DNA from: Elusimicrobiota bacterium
GTDB taxonomy: Bacteria; Elusimicrobiota; Elusimicrobia; UBA1565; UBA9628
Direction: 5' to 3'
DNA length: 8,474 bases
NCBI GenBank assembly: GCA_028717525.1
Contig: JAQUNT010000073.1
Location: 1-8,474, forward strand
A model generated the notes under the pieces. The model was not told the origin of the DNA. It ran no database searches and was given only the letters and a program-made list of their open reading frames with translations. A program made the position numbers and the translations under genes. Shown here piece by piece: positions 1 to 6,112 of the stretch (within the stretch, counting starts at the first letter, position 1; each line of letters starts with the position of its first letter).

Positions 1-2
1 TC

Positions 3-629
3 AGCCGCCTGGACACCCGCACCGGCGCCTGGGAGCTCTTCGACAACACCAACTCCATCATGCACGAGCCCTGGTGCTACGCGGTCACGGCGGACAGCGG
101 CACGGTCTACACCGCGGGCTGGGGCGGCGGGGTGCTGGTGCGCGACCCGCAGACCGGACGCCTGCGCGAGCACCGCCACCCCACGGGCCTGATGGAACTC
201 TCCTTGGTCAAGGACGACGGGCTCATCCACGACATCACCACCGCCGTCGCGCACTCCCGGGGCGTGCTCTGGGTGGGGACCTACTTCGGCCTCTCCCGGT
301 TCGACGGCCGCCGCTGGCGCAACTACACCCAGGCCGACAGCGGCCTGGCCGGGGACTTCATCAACTTCCTGCGCGCCAAAGGCGACGCGGTCTGGATCGC
401 CACGGACCAGGGCCTGGGCCGCTTCGACTCCAAGACCTGGCGGACCTGGAGGAAGAAGACGGACGGGCCGGGCTTCGAGCTGGAGTCCACGGACGAGAAG
501 GGGAGCAGGAGCGTGGAGGCCCTGGCCGCGGGGCCGGCCTGCAACGAGGTCTACAGCGTGGACATAGACCGCAAGGGCGACGCCTGGGTGGCCACGGCCG
601 CGGGGCTCTCCCACGGGGTGGCGCGATGA
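3..629 (+). CDS. C-terminal part of a two-component-regulator-type beta-propeller protein (5' end outside window)
   Basis: The reading frame is open from base 3 and runs to TGA at 627-629, giving 208 residues of a longer protein. The ATG at 60 is internal, because the residues before it (SRLDTRTGAWELFDN) already form the end of a propeller blade. Repeated blade signatures are visible: GTVYTAGWGGGVLVRD, then GVLWVGTYFGLSRFDGRRW, then AVWIATDQGLGRFDSKTW, and a last partial blade GDAWVATAAGLSHG. The pattern 'h-W-h-G/A-T-x-x-G-L-x-R-F/Y-D-x-x-x-W' is that of the Reg_prop (two-component regulator propeller) repeat, usually found in extracytoplasmic sensor domains. No kinase or transmembrane segment follows; the protein simply ends after the last blade, so it is probably a stand-alone or N-terminally anchored propeller. 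Its stop overlaps the start of the next gene (ATGA at 626-629), so it is translationally coupled to the binding-protein genes and may work with them. Ligand and exact role are unknown. Confidence 0.82.
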   Translation, partial: SRLDTRTGAWELFDNTNSIMHEPWCYAVTADSGTVYTAGWGGGVLVRDPQTGRLREHRHPTGLMELSLVKDDGLIHDITTAVAHSRGVLWVGTYFGLSRFDGRRWRNYTQADSGLAGDFINFLRAKGDAVWIATDQGLGRFDSKTWRTWRKKTDGPGFELESTDEKGSRSVEALAAGPACNEVYSVDIDRKGDAWVATAAGLSHGVAR

Positions 630-1867
630 GGGGCCTGCTCCTGCTGGCGGCGTGGCTCCTGACGCCCGGGGCCTGGGCCGGGGAGCCCGGCTCCAACTAC
701 GGCGACACCCCGGAGGAGCTCAGGCCCTACGGGAGATGGGACGCGGACCCGTACAAGCATTTCTTCAGCACGGCCCCGATGTACCGCGGGCCGGGGCGGG
801 AGGAGCCCGAGCCCGCGGGGCTCAAGGAGGTCAGGCTGGGGCTCTTCACGCCGCTGGAAGGAGACAGCGACGACGCCATCGCCGGCCGCGATTCCCGGGA
901 CGGCATCCAGCTCGCCCTGGAAGAGGCCAACGCGGCCGGCGGCTACAAGGGGCTCCCGTTCCGGCTCGCGGAGCGCAACGACCAGCTCCTCTGGGGCGCC
1001 GCGGCCAAGGCCGTGGTGGACTTGGCCTACGACGAGAAGGTCTGGGCCGTGCTGGGCTCCATCGACTCCAACAGCACGCACGTGGCCATCCGCATGGCGC
1101 TCAAGATCCACCTGCCCTTCCTCAACGTAGGCGCCAACTCGGCGGACGTGACCGAGACCAACATCCCCTGGGTCATCCGCTCCACGCCGGACGACCGACA
1201 GACGGCCATCGTCCTGGCCCAGGAGATCCTCGGCCGGCGCGGCCTCTCCCGGGTGGCGGTGCTGCGCCTCGCCGAGCGCTACGGACGCACCGGGATCCTG
1301 AAGTTCCGCGAGGCGGCGCCCCGCCTGCGCAAGCCCTTGCCCATAGAGATCCAGTTCGCGGCCGGGACCACGGACTTCTCCGACCAGCTCGCGCGCATCG
1401 CCGCGGCCAAGGCCGAGGCCGTGCTGATCTGGGCCAAGGCCAAGGAGGCGGCCCTCATCGTCAGGCAGCTGCGCGCGCGCGGGATGGAGCAGCCGGTGTT
1501 CGGCACGGACCGCATGGCCACCCCCGCCTTCCTGGCGGCCGCGGGCCCGGCCGCCGAGGACGCGACCATGACCTACTGGATGGACATGGAGCGCCCAGAC
1601 CCGGCCTGGCAGGGGTTCCGGAAGCGCTTCCGCGCGCGCTACGGCCGGGAACCCGAGGCCTTCGCGGCCTTCGGCTACGACTCGGCCCGGATCCTGGTGG
1701 CGGCCGTGCGCAAGGCGGGACTCAACCGCGTGCGCATCCGCGACGAGCTCTTCGCCCTGCGCCGCTACCAGGGCGTGTCCGGCGCCATGCGCTTCGACGT
1801 CACCTCGAACAACATCAGCCGGCCGAAGCTGCTGCGCGTGCAGGGGGGCCGCTTTGTCTTCCATTAG
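626..1867 (+). CDS. Exported type I periplasmic substrate-binding protein (branched-chain amino acid / LivK-like ABC family)
   Basis: This is a 413-residue protein starting at the ATG of the ATGA overlap with the propeller gene; a GGGGTGG stretch lies just upstream. The N-terminus MRGLLLLAAWLLTPGAWA followed by GE is a typical Sec signal peptide with an A-W-A cleavage site at about residue 18. After a linker of about 50 residues rich in P, E and G, the type I binding fold begins at about 68 (VRLGLFTPLEG). It continues with a helix IQLALEEANAAGG (94-106), the core VLGSIDSNSTHVA (142-153), PFLNVGANSADVT (164-176) and PWVIRSTPDDRQTA (181-194). The second lobe carries AVLIWAKAKEAALIVRQL and QPVFGTDRM. 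The C-terminal part has the conserved FAAFGYDSARILVAAV helix and the closing GAMRFD strand. Family knowledge places such proteins as ligand receptors for ABC importers or sensors. No permease or ATPase is present here, so the substrate and partner are open. The extended frame upstream of 626 is out-of-frame shadow coding. Confidence 0.88.
   Translation: MRGLLLLAAWLLTPGAWAGEPGSNYGDTPEELRPYGRWDADPYKHFFSTAPMYRGPGREEPEPAGLKEVRLGLFTPLEGDSDDAIAGRDSRDGIQLALEEANAAGGYKGLPFRLAERNDQLLWGAAAKAVVDLAYDEKVWAVLGSIDSNSTHVAIRMALKIHLPFLNVGANSADVTETNIPWVIRSTPDDRQTAIVLAQEILGRRGLSRVAVLRLAERYGRTGILKFREAAPRLRKPLPIEIQFAAGTTDFSDQLARIAAAKAEAVLIWAKAKEAALIVRQLRARGMEQPVFGTDRMATPAFLAAAGPAAEDATMTYWMDMERPDPAWQGFRKRFRARYGREPEAFAAFGYDSARILVAAVRKAGLNRVRIRDELFALRRYQGVSGAMRFDVTSNNISRPKLLRVQGGRFVFH
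1842..1848 (+). promoter_or_regulatory. Probable ribosome binding site for the TTG-started gene at 1854
   Basis: The run AGGGGGG lies 5 nt before the TTG at 1854, inside the 3' end of the preceding gene. It supports the unusual TTG start, since no ATG lies near the beginning of the conserved fold. Confidence 0.5.
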
Positions 1868-2708
1868 CGCCCCGGTCCTGATCGGGGTCCTGGCTTCCTC
1901 CGGCCCCTGGGCCTCCTCCTGGACGGCCGGGGCCCGGGCCGCGGCCGAGGCCTCCGGCCGGACCGTGGTCATCCGCGAGCTCCGGGACTCGGACCCCTGG
2001 AGGTCGGGAGCCGGGCAGGTGGCGCGGCTGCTCGGCGAGCCCGGGCTGGCCGCCTTGGTGGGAGCTCCGGACGGCGCCTCCGCGCACGTGGCGGTCCAGG
2101 CCGCCACCAAGCGGCGCGTGCCCGTGATCACGCTCTGCCCGGAGGAGTCCTTGACCCGGGCGGGCGACCCCTGGGTCTTCCGCGCCGTGCCGGACGACGC
2201 CAGCCAGGCCCGGGCCCTGCTGCGGCGCGCCCGACTGCGCGGCCGCAAGGCCCTCTTGGTCGTGCCCGAGGGCCGCGAGGGGCGGGAGCGGCGCAGGTCC
2301 TTGGAGAGCGCCTGCCGGGATTCGGGCGTGACCGTGGCCGGAGCCCCGGCCGAGGGCGGCGACGCGGTGCTGCTCTGGCTCGACCCCCCGGAGGCCCGGG
2401 CTTGGTTCGCGGGGCCGGTCCCGCGTGCGCTCGTCTTGGCCAGCTCGCGGCTGGACGACCCGGCCTTCCTGGACCAGGCTCCGGCAGCGGCCGAGGGGAT
2501 GCTCCTGCCCCTGGGCGGGGCTCTGCAAGCGGCGGCCTACGACGCTGTGGCCGCGGTGGTCTCCGCGGTCCGGTCGCAGGGGCCTCTTCCAGCTCAGGTG
2601 CGCGCGGGTCTGGCGGCAAGCGGCAGGTTCGGCCCGAAAGGCGACCGGTCAGTGGATATCGACGTGGGCGTTCTGCGGCAGGGCCGCCTGGCCGCGCTGG
2701 AGCGCTAG
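1854..2708 (+). CDS. Second, short type I periplasmic-binding-protein-like protein without visible signal peptide
   Basis: This is a 284-residue protein with a TTG start that overlaps the preceding gene by 14 nt. The sequence goes directly into the first strand of a type I binding fold (APVLIGVLASSGPW). It then shows AALVGAPDGASAHVAVQAA (66-84), PVITLCPEES (90-99) and PWVFRAVPDDASQA (106-119), which line up with VLGSIDSNSTHVAIRMA, PFLNVGAN and PWVIRSTPDD of the neighbour. Later YDAVAAVVSAV (229-239) matches the YDSARILVAAV helix, and the end (about 258-281, with VDIDVGVLRQGRL) matches the closing strand. It is therefore a diverged paralogue of the gene before it, about 110 residues shorter because it lacks the signal peptide, the linker and part of the second lobe. 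Without a signal it should stay in the cytoplasm, or the export signal is cryptic. The missing ligand-contact loops suggest that it may not bind the same ligand. The last 60 nt overlap the convergent gene on the other strand. Confidence 0.72.
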   Translation: MSSISAPVLIGVLASSGPWASSWTAGARAAAEASGRTVVIRELRDSDPWRSGAGQVARLLGEPGLAALVGAPDGASAHVAVQAATKRRVPVITLCPEESLTRAGDPWVFRAVPDDASQARALLRRARLRGRKALLVVPEGREGRERRRSLESACRDSGVTVAGAPAEGGDAVLLWLDPPEARAWFAGPVPRALVLASSRLDDPAFLDQAPAAAEGMLLPLGGALQAAAYDAVAAVVSAVRSQGPLPAQVRAGLAASGRFGPKGDRSVDIDVGVLRQGRLAALER

Positions 2709-4340
2709 CCGGCCTGCGCCAGCCAGAGCCCGGCGCAGCAGTTCCGCGCGGCCGCGCGGCCGCGAACGCGGCTCCAGGACCTCCAGCAGGGCGAAGGCCA
2801 CGTCCAGCGGCGAGACCCGCACCCTCTGGCTGACCCGCTCGTAGAGGCCCAGCGCCAGCTCGAAGTCCCGGTCCCCCCTGAAGAAAGCGCAGCCCCGCCC
2901 CTCGCGGTCCGCCGCGCACACGCGCACCAGCACCGCGAAGTACTCCGCGGTCTTGGCGTCCTTGAACCTCCAGGGCACGACCCGGTCCGGCTCGTCCTCG
3001 TTCTTGACCAGGCCGTAGACCTGGCCCCGGTCCGGGAAGCGGTTGACCAGGACCTCCCCGTCCTTCCGGGCCAGGTAGAGGATGGGAGTGCAGCGGTAGA
3101 TGATGAGGGTGGAGTAGAGCCAGTAGCCGCGCTCGCCGAAGCGCCGCCGCGCCGCGGCCTCCAGGTTGACCCGGATGTCGGCCAAGGTGGTCCAGGGCGT
3201 GAACAGGATGAACCCGAACTCCACCATCTCCCGGCCGCCCTTGAAGGGCCGGAACACGCCGGGATAGGAACGCTGCCACTGCTCGCTCAGGGCCAGGAAC
3301 CGGTCCACCTGGGCCGCGGAGATGTGCTTGTTGAAGCGCGCGTTCTCCCGCTCCGAGAAGTTCTCTATGCCCATGCTCAGGATGCGCACCTCGTGCCCGG
3401 CCCGGGCCAGGCCGGGCAGAGCCCGCGCGATGCGCTCCCGCGCGCGCAGCACGTCGTCGATGCGCGGGTTGAACAGGAACACCGAGGGCGGCAGGCCCAG
3501 CCGCAGCACCACCGCGAAGACCTCGTCGAACCTCAGGAAGGCGCGGATGTCGTAGAACTCGTAGACCCCGCTGTCCCGGCCCTGGCGGCCGGCGGTCCTC
3601 AGGACGCCGCGGAACTGCTTCTCCACCAAGGCCAGCAGGTCCGCGCCCGGCGAGGTCAAGGACTCCCGCCGGCTGTCGCAGAAGGCGCAGCCGCGCGGCT
3701 CCTCGGCCGGCGAAGCCGCGGGCGCCAAGGCGCGCCGGAACAGGGGGTTGTCGCGCACCAGGCGCCGGTTGGCGCATAGGGAACCGCTGACGATGGTCAG
3801 GTGCGGCCGCGCGGCCCGGGCCGCCGCGTTGCCCAGCTCAGCCTCGTAGTCCGGCTCAGCGCCCTCGATGAGATAGCCCGGCTCCGTTTCAGGCGCGGCC
3901 AGGCCCAGCCAGCCTAGGAACCAGCCGCTCTTCGCGAAGTAGCGCGGGTCCTGGGGGTCGCTCGACATGAGCAGGCCCCGGGGCTCGGCCACCGGGCTGG
4001 CCGGGGCCGGCGGCCGCATGACCGCGAACGCGGAGCGCAGACCCGCGGCCCACAGGCAGCGCCGCGTCCGCAGAGCCAGGGGCTCGGTGCTCACCACGTG
4101 CGTGGGCCGCCAGAGCCGCACCCGCTCCTCCAGGGCCCGGCGGTCCTGAGCGCCCAGCTCCAGCCCGGAGCCCCGGCCGCCCGGCTCGCGCTGCGCTTGG
4201 GCCGGGTCCTTGCCGAAGCACAGCCAATGCGCCGGCAGGCCGCGCTGCCGGGCCAGGCCCTTCAGGAACGGGAAGAGCAGGCTCCTCTCGTTGCGCTGCA
4301 GGGCGCCCGGGAAGAACTCCAGGAGCATCAGGCGCGGCAT
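2649..4340 (-). CDS. Radical-SAM-like protein rsA, tandem paralogue with split Cys motif
   Basis: This is a 563-residue protein starting at ATG 4340-4338. A GGAGA box (4349-4345) lies 4 nt upstream, and the start sits 13 nt inside the end of rsB. Residues 1-150 form an alpha/beta region (MPRLMLLEF; FLKGLARQRG; RPTHVVSTEPL at 78-88) reminiscent of a degenerate Rossmann or B12-binding-type domain, without the DxHxxG cobalamin motif. EPDY (162-165) precedes C189, then C218 and C221 (RGCAFCD): C-x28-C-x2-C, which I read as a split radical-SAM cluster site. The barrel-like section follows, with FYDIRAFLRFDE (262-273), NPRIDDVL (291-298), MGIENFSERENARFNK (323-338, the radical-SAM 'GIES' strand and helix), FILFTPWTT (377-385), WRFKD (457-461) and ELLRRALA (533-540). 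C475 and C484 form a second pair shared with rsB. The last 19 residues are encoded antisense to the end of the convergent gene. The substrate is unknown; the radical-SAM call is inferred from motif order. Confidence 0.75.
   Translation of the reverse strand: MPRLMLLEFFPGALQRNERSLLFPFLKGLARQRGLPAHWLCFGKDPAQAQREPGGRGSGLELGAQDRRALEERVRLWRPTHVVSTEPLALRTRRCLWAAGLRSAFAVMRPPAPASPVAEPRGLLMSSDPQDPRYFAKSGWFLGWLGLAAPETEPGYLIEGAEPDYEAELGNAAARAARPHLTIVSGSLCANRRLVRDNPLFRRALAPAASPAEEPRGCAFCDSRRESLTSPGADLLALVEKQFRGVLRTAGRQGRDSGVYEFYDIRAFLRFDEVFAVVLRLGLPPSVFLFNPRIDDVLRARERIARALPGLARAGHEVRILSMGIENFSERENARFNKHISAAQVDRFLALSEQWQRSYPGVFRPFKGGREMVEFGFILFTPWTTLADIRVNLEAAARRRFGERGYWLYSTLIIYRCTPILYLARKDGEVLVNRFPDRGQVYGLVKNEDEPDRVVPWRFKDAKTAEYFAVLVRVCAADREGRGCAFFRGDRDFELALGLYERVSQRVRVSPLDVAFALLEVLEPRSRPRGRAELLRRALAGAGRLALQRGQAALPQNAHVDIH
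3316..3542 (-). repeat. rsA copy of the most conserved duplicated segment (partner at 4968-5194)
   Basis: At an offset of 1652 nt, bases 3316-3395 are identical to 4968-5047 (80 nt) and 3439-3542 are identical to 5091-5194 (104 nt). Only a few mismatches lie between the two tracts. The segment encodes the region from the PRIDDVL strand to the GIENFS motif. Identity includes third codon positions, so this reflects a recent duplication or gene conversion rather than protein constraint alone. Confidence 0.85.
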
Positions 4341-6070
4341 CGCTTCTCCGCATCGGCCTTCAGCACCGCCTTGGCCAGGGCCCGGCGCAGCAGCTCAGTG
4401 CGCGAGCGCGGCCGCGGCTTGGCCTCCAGGGCCTCCAGCAAGGCGAAGGCCACGGCCAGGGGCGAGACCCGCACCCGCTGGTTGACCCGCTCGTAGAGGC
4501 CCAGCGCCAGCTCGAAGTCCCGGTCCCCCTTGAAGAAAGCGCAACCCCGGCCTTCCCGGTCCGCGGCGCACACGCGCACCAAGACCGAGAAGTACTCCGC
4601 CGTGCACGCGTCCTTGAACCTCCAGGCCGCCACGTCGCTGGGGTTGTCCTCGTTCTTGACCAGGCCGTAGACCTGCCCCCGGTCCGGGAAGCGTTTGACG
4701 AGGACCTTCCCGTCCCGCCGGGCCAGGAAGAACATGGGGTTGTCCCGGTAGATGATCAGCGTCGAATAGAGCCAGTAGCCGCGCTCGCCGAAGCGCCTCC
4801 GCGCCGCGGCCTCCAGGTTGATGCGGAGGTCGGCCAAAGTCGTCCAGGGCGTGAACAGGATGAAGCCGAACTCCTTCATGTCCCGGCCGCCCTTGAAGGG
4901 CCGGAACACACCGGGATAGTCCCGCTCCCACTCGTCGCTGAGGGCCAGGAGCTGGTCCACCTGGGCGGCGGAGATGTGCTTGTTGAAGCGCGCGTTCTCC
5001 CGCTCCGAGAAGTTCTCTATGCCCATGCTCAGGATGCGCACCTCGTGACCGGCCCGCGCCAGGCCGGGCAGGGCCCGCGCGATGCGCTTGCGCGCGCGCA
5101 GCACGTCGTCGATGCGCGGGTTGAACAGGAACACCGAGGGCGGCAGGCCCAGCCGCAGCACCACCGCGAAGACCTCGTCGAACCTCAGGAAGGCCCGGAT
5201 GTCGTAGAACTCGTAGAGGCCGTGGTCCCGTCCCTTGCGGCCGGCCGTCTTCAGGATGCCGCGGAACTGCTTCTCCACCAAGGCCAGCAGGTCCGCGCCC
5301 GGCGAGGTCAGCGCTTCCCGCCGGCTGTCGCAGAAGGCGCAGCCGCGCGGCTCCTCAGCCGGGGAAGCGGCCGGCCGCAGGGCGCGCCGGAACAGGGGGT
5401 TGGCGCGCACCAGGCGCCGGTTGGCGCACAGGACCCCGCTGACGATGGTCAGGTGCGCGCGCGAGGACCGCGCCGCCTCGTTGGCCATCTTCGCGCCGTA
5501 GTCCGGCTCCACCGACTCGATGAGCCAGCCGCGCTCCAGGGACGGGGCCGCAACCCCCAGCCAGTCCAGCAGCCAGCCGCACTTCGCGAAGTAGCGCCGG
5601 TCCGCGGGACGGCTCACCATGACCATGGACGAGGGCTCCACGACCGGGCTCCCGGAGCCCGGCACCCTCATGACCACGAAGGCGGGACGCGGGTCCGTGC
5701 CGGGAGCGCCCGGGATCCTCCGGCGCGAGCCGGGCACGCCCATGACCACGAAGGCGGGCTGCGGCCCGGCGGACTCCAGGCAGCGCCGCGCCGCCCCGGC
5801 CAGCGGCTCGCTGCTGATGATGTGAGTCGGCCGGAAGCGCGCCAGCTCCGCGGCCAGGGCCCGCAGGTCCGCCTCGCCCAGCTCCAGGCCCCGGCCGCCC
5901 GGCTCGCGCTGCGCCTGGGCCGGGTCCTTGCCGAAGCAGACCCAGCGCGCCGGGACGCCGCGCCGCCGCGCCAGCCCCTTCAGGAACGGGAAGAGCAGGC
6001 TCCTCTCGTTGCGCTGCAGGGCGCCCGGGAAGAACTCCAGCAGCAGCAGGCGCGGCACGGAATCCATCAT
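4328..6070 (-). CDS. Radical-SAM-like protein rsB, tandem paralogue of rsA
   Basis: This is a 580-residue protein if it starts at ATG 6070; ATG 6067 or GTG 6058 (giving xPRLLLLEF, matching the beginnings of its paralogues) are alternatives. The frame stays open far upstream, but that stretch is antisense to rsC and has no family homology. The layout equals rsA: N-terminal alpha/beta domain with RPTHIISSEPL (80-90), EPDY (188-191), C215, C244 and C247 (C-x28-C-x2-C), FYDIRAFLRFDE (288-299), NPRIDDVL (317-324), MGIENFS (349-355), FILFTPWTT (403-411), WRFKD (483-487) and ELLRRALAKA (559-568). I count 38 differences over 335 aligned core residues, about 89% identity to rsA. It carries an extra copy of a 24-residue unit around PAFVVM (residues about 105-137). 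Its TGA lies 13 nt inside rsA, so the two are co-transcribed and coupled. No Shine-Dalgarno precedes the start; a -10-like box is 6 nt upstream. Enzymatic role unknown. Confidence 0.77.
   Translation of the reverse strand: MMDSVPRLLLLEFFPGALQRNERSLLFPFLKGLARRRGVPARWVCFGKDPAQAQREPGGRGLELGEADLRALAAELARFRPTHIISSEPLAGAARRCLESAGPQPAFVVMGVPGSRRRIPGAPGTDPRPAFVVMRVPGSGSPVVEPSSMVMVSRPADRRYFAKCGWLLDWLGVAAPSLERGWLIESVEPDYGAKMANEAARSSRAHLTIVSGVLCANRRLVRANPLFRRALRPAASPAEEPRGCAFCDSRREALTSPGADLLALVEKQFRGILKTAGRKGRDHGLYEFYDIRAFLRFDEVFAVVLRLGLPPSVFLFNPRIDDVLRARKRIARALPGLARAGHEVRILSMGIENFSERENARFNKHISAAQVDQLLALSDEWERDYPGVFRPFKGGRDMKEFGFILFTPWTTLADLRINLEAAARRRFGERGYWLYSTLIIYRDNPMFFLARRDGKVLVKRFPDRGQVYGLVKNEDNPSDVAAWRFKDACTAEYFSVLVRVCAADREGRGCAFFKGDRDFELALGLYERVNQRVRVSPLAVAFALLEALEAKPRPRSRTELLRRALAKAVLKADAEKRCRA
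4968..5194 (-). repeat. rsB copy of the most conserved duplicated segment (partner at 3316-3542)
   Basis: This is the counterpart of the segment at 3316-3542 inside rsB. Another fully identical tract joins 4258-4322 in rsA to the corresponding N-terminal codons of rsB just before its start (about 5988-6052). Confidence 0.85.
5655..5758 (-). repeat. Internal 72-nt imperfect tandem duplication in rsB
   Basis: The 32-nt block at 5655-5686 matches 5727-5758 at 29 of 32 positions, at an offset of 72 nt (24 codons), so the frame is kept. At protein level this gives two copies of PAFVVMxVPGS in rsB, where rsA has a single AFAVMRPPA segment. It lies in the variable linker between the N-terminal domain and the cysteine region. 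Confidence 0.8.
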
Positions 6071-6071
6071 A

Positions 6072-6088
6072 CCATTGTTATATAATGG
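6072..6088. promoter_or_regulatory. AT-rich palindrome in the divergent rsB/rsC promoter gap
   Basis: The 42-bp gap between the divergent starts (6071-6112) contains CCATT-gttatat-AATGG, a 5-bp inverted repeat around an AT core. It is the only distinctly AT-rich patch in the window. It overlaps both candidate -10 boxes, so a bound regulator or an open complex on one strand would affect both genes. Confidence 0.5.
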
Positions 6089-6106
6089 GGCGGAGCCGGC
6101 GCTCAA
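6077..6106 (-). promoter_or_regulatory. Candidate promoter for rsB and rsA
   Basis: Read on the minus strand, TTGAGC (6106-6101) is followed after 18 nt by TATAAC (6082-6077). Transcription would then begin about 6-7 nt further, at or next to the ATG at 6070, giving a leaderless or nearly leaderless message. This agrees with the missing Shine-Dalgarno. TATATA (6084-6079) with a 16-nt spacer is an alternative -10. Confidence 0.45.
6081..6086 (+). promoter_or_regulatory. Candidate -10 box (TATAAT) for rsC
   Basis: This is a perfect TATAAT 26 nt before the GTG start of rsC. Bases about 17 nt upstream (near 6058-6063) do not resemble TTGACA, so the -35 is weak or absent. The expected transcript start is near 6093, with a leader of about 20 nt. 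Confidence 0.5.
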
Positions 6107-6112
6107 GATCAC

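Noticed and set aside
74..625. In-frame extension of the substrate-binding protein upstream to 74
   Set aside because: The translation is Arg/Gly/Pro-rich shadow of the propeller gene, whereas 626 begins a textbook signal peptide.
2744..2759. Perfect 16-bp GC palindrome just after the stop of the second binding-protein gene, as a terminator
   Set aside because: There is no T-tract and no loop; it lies in codons of rsA, and such palindromes arise easily at this GC content.
4976..6085. 369-residue plus-strand frame opposite rsB (and the similar one at 3324-3779)
   Set aside because: Antisense shadow produced by high GC. The two resemble each other only because rsA and rsB are duplicates.
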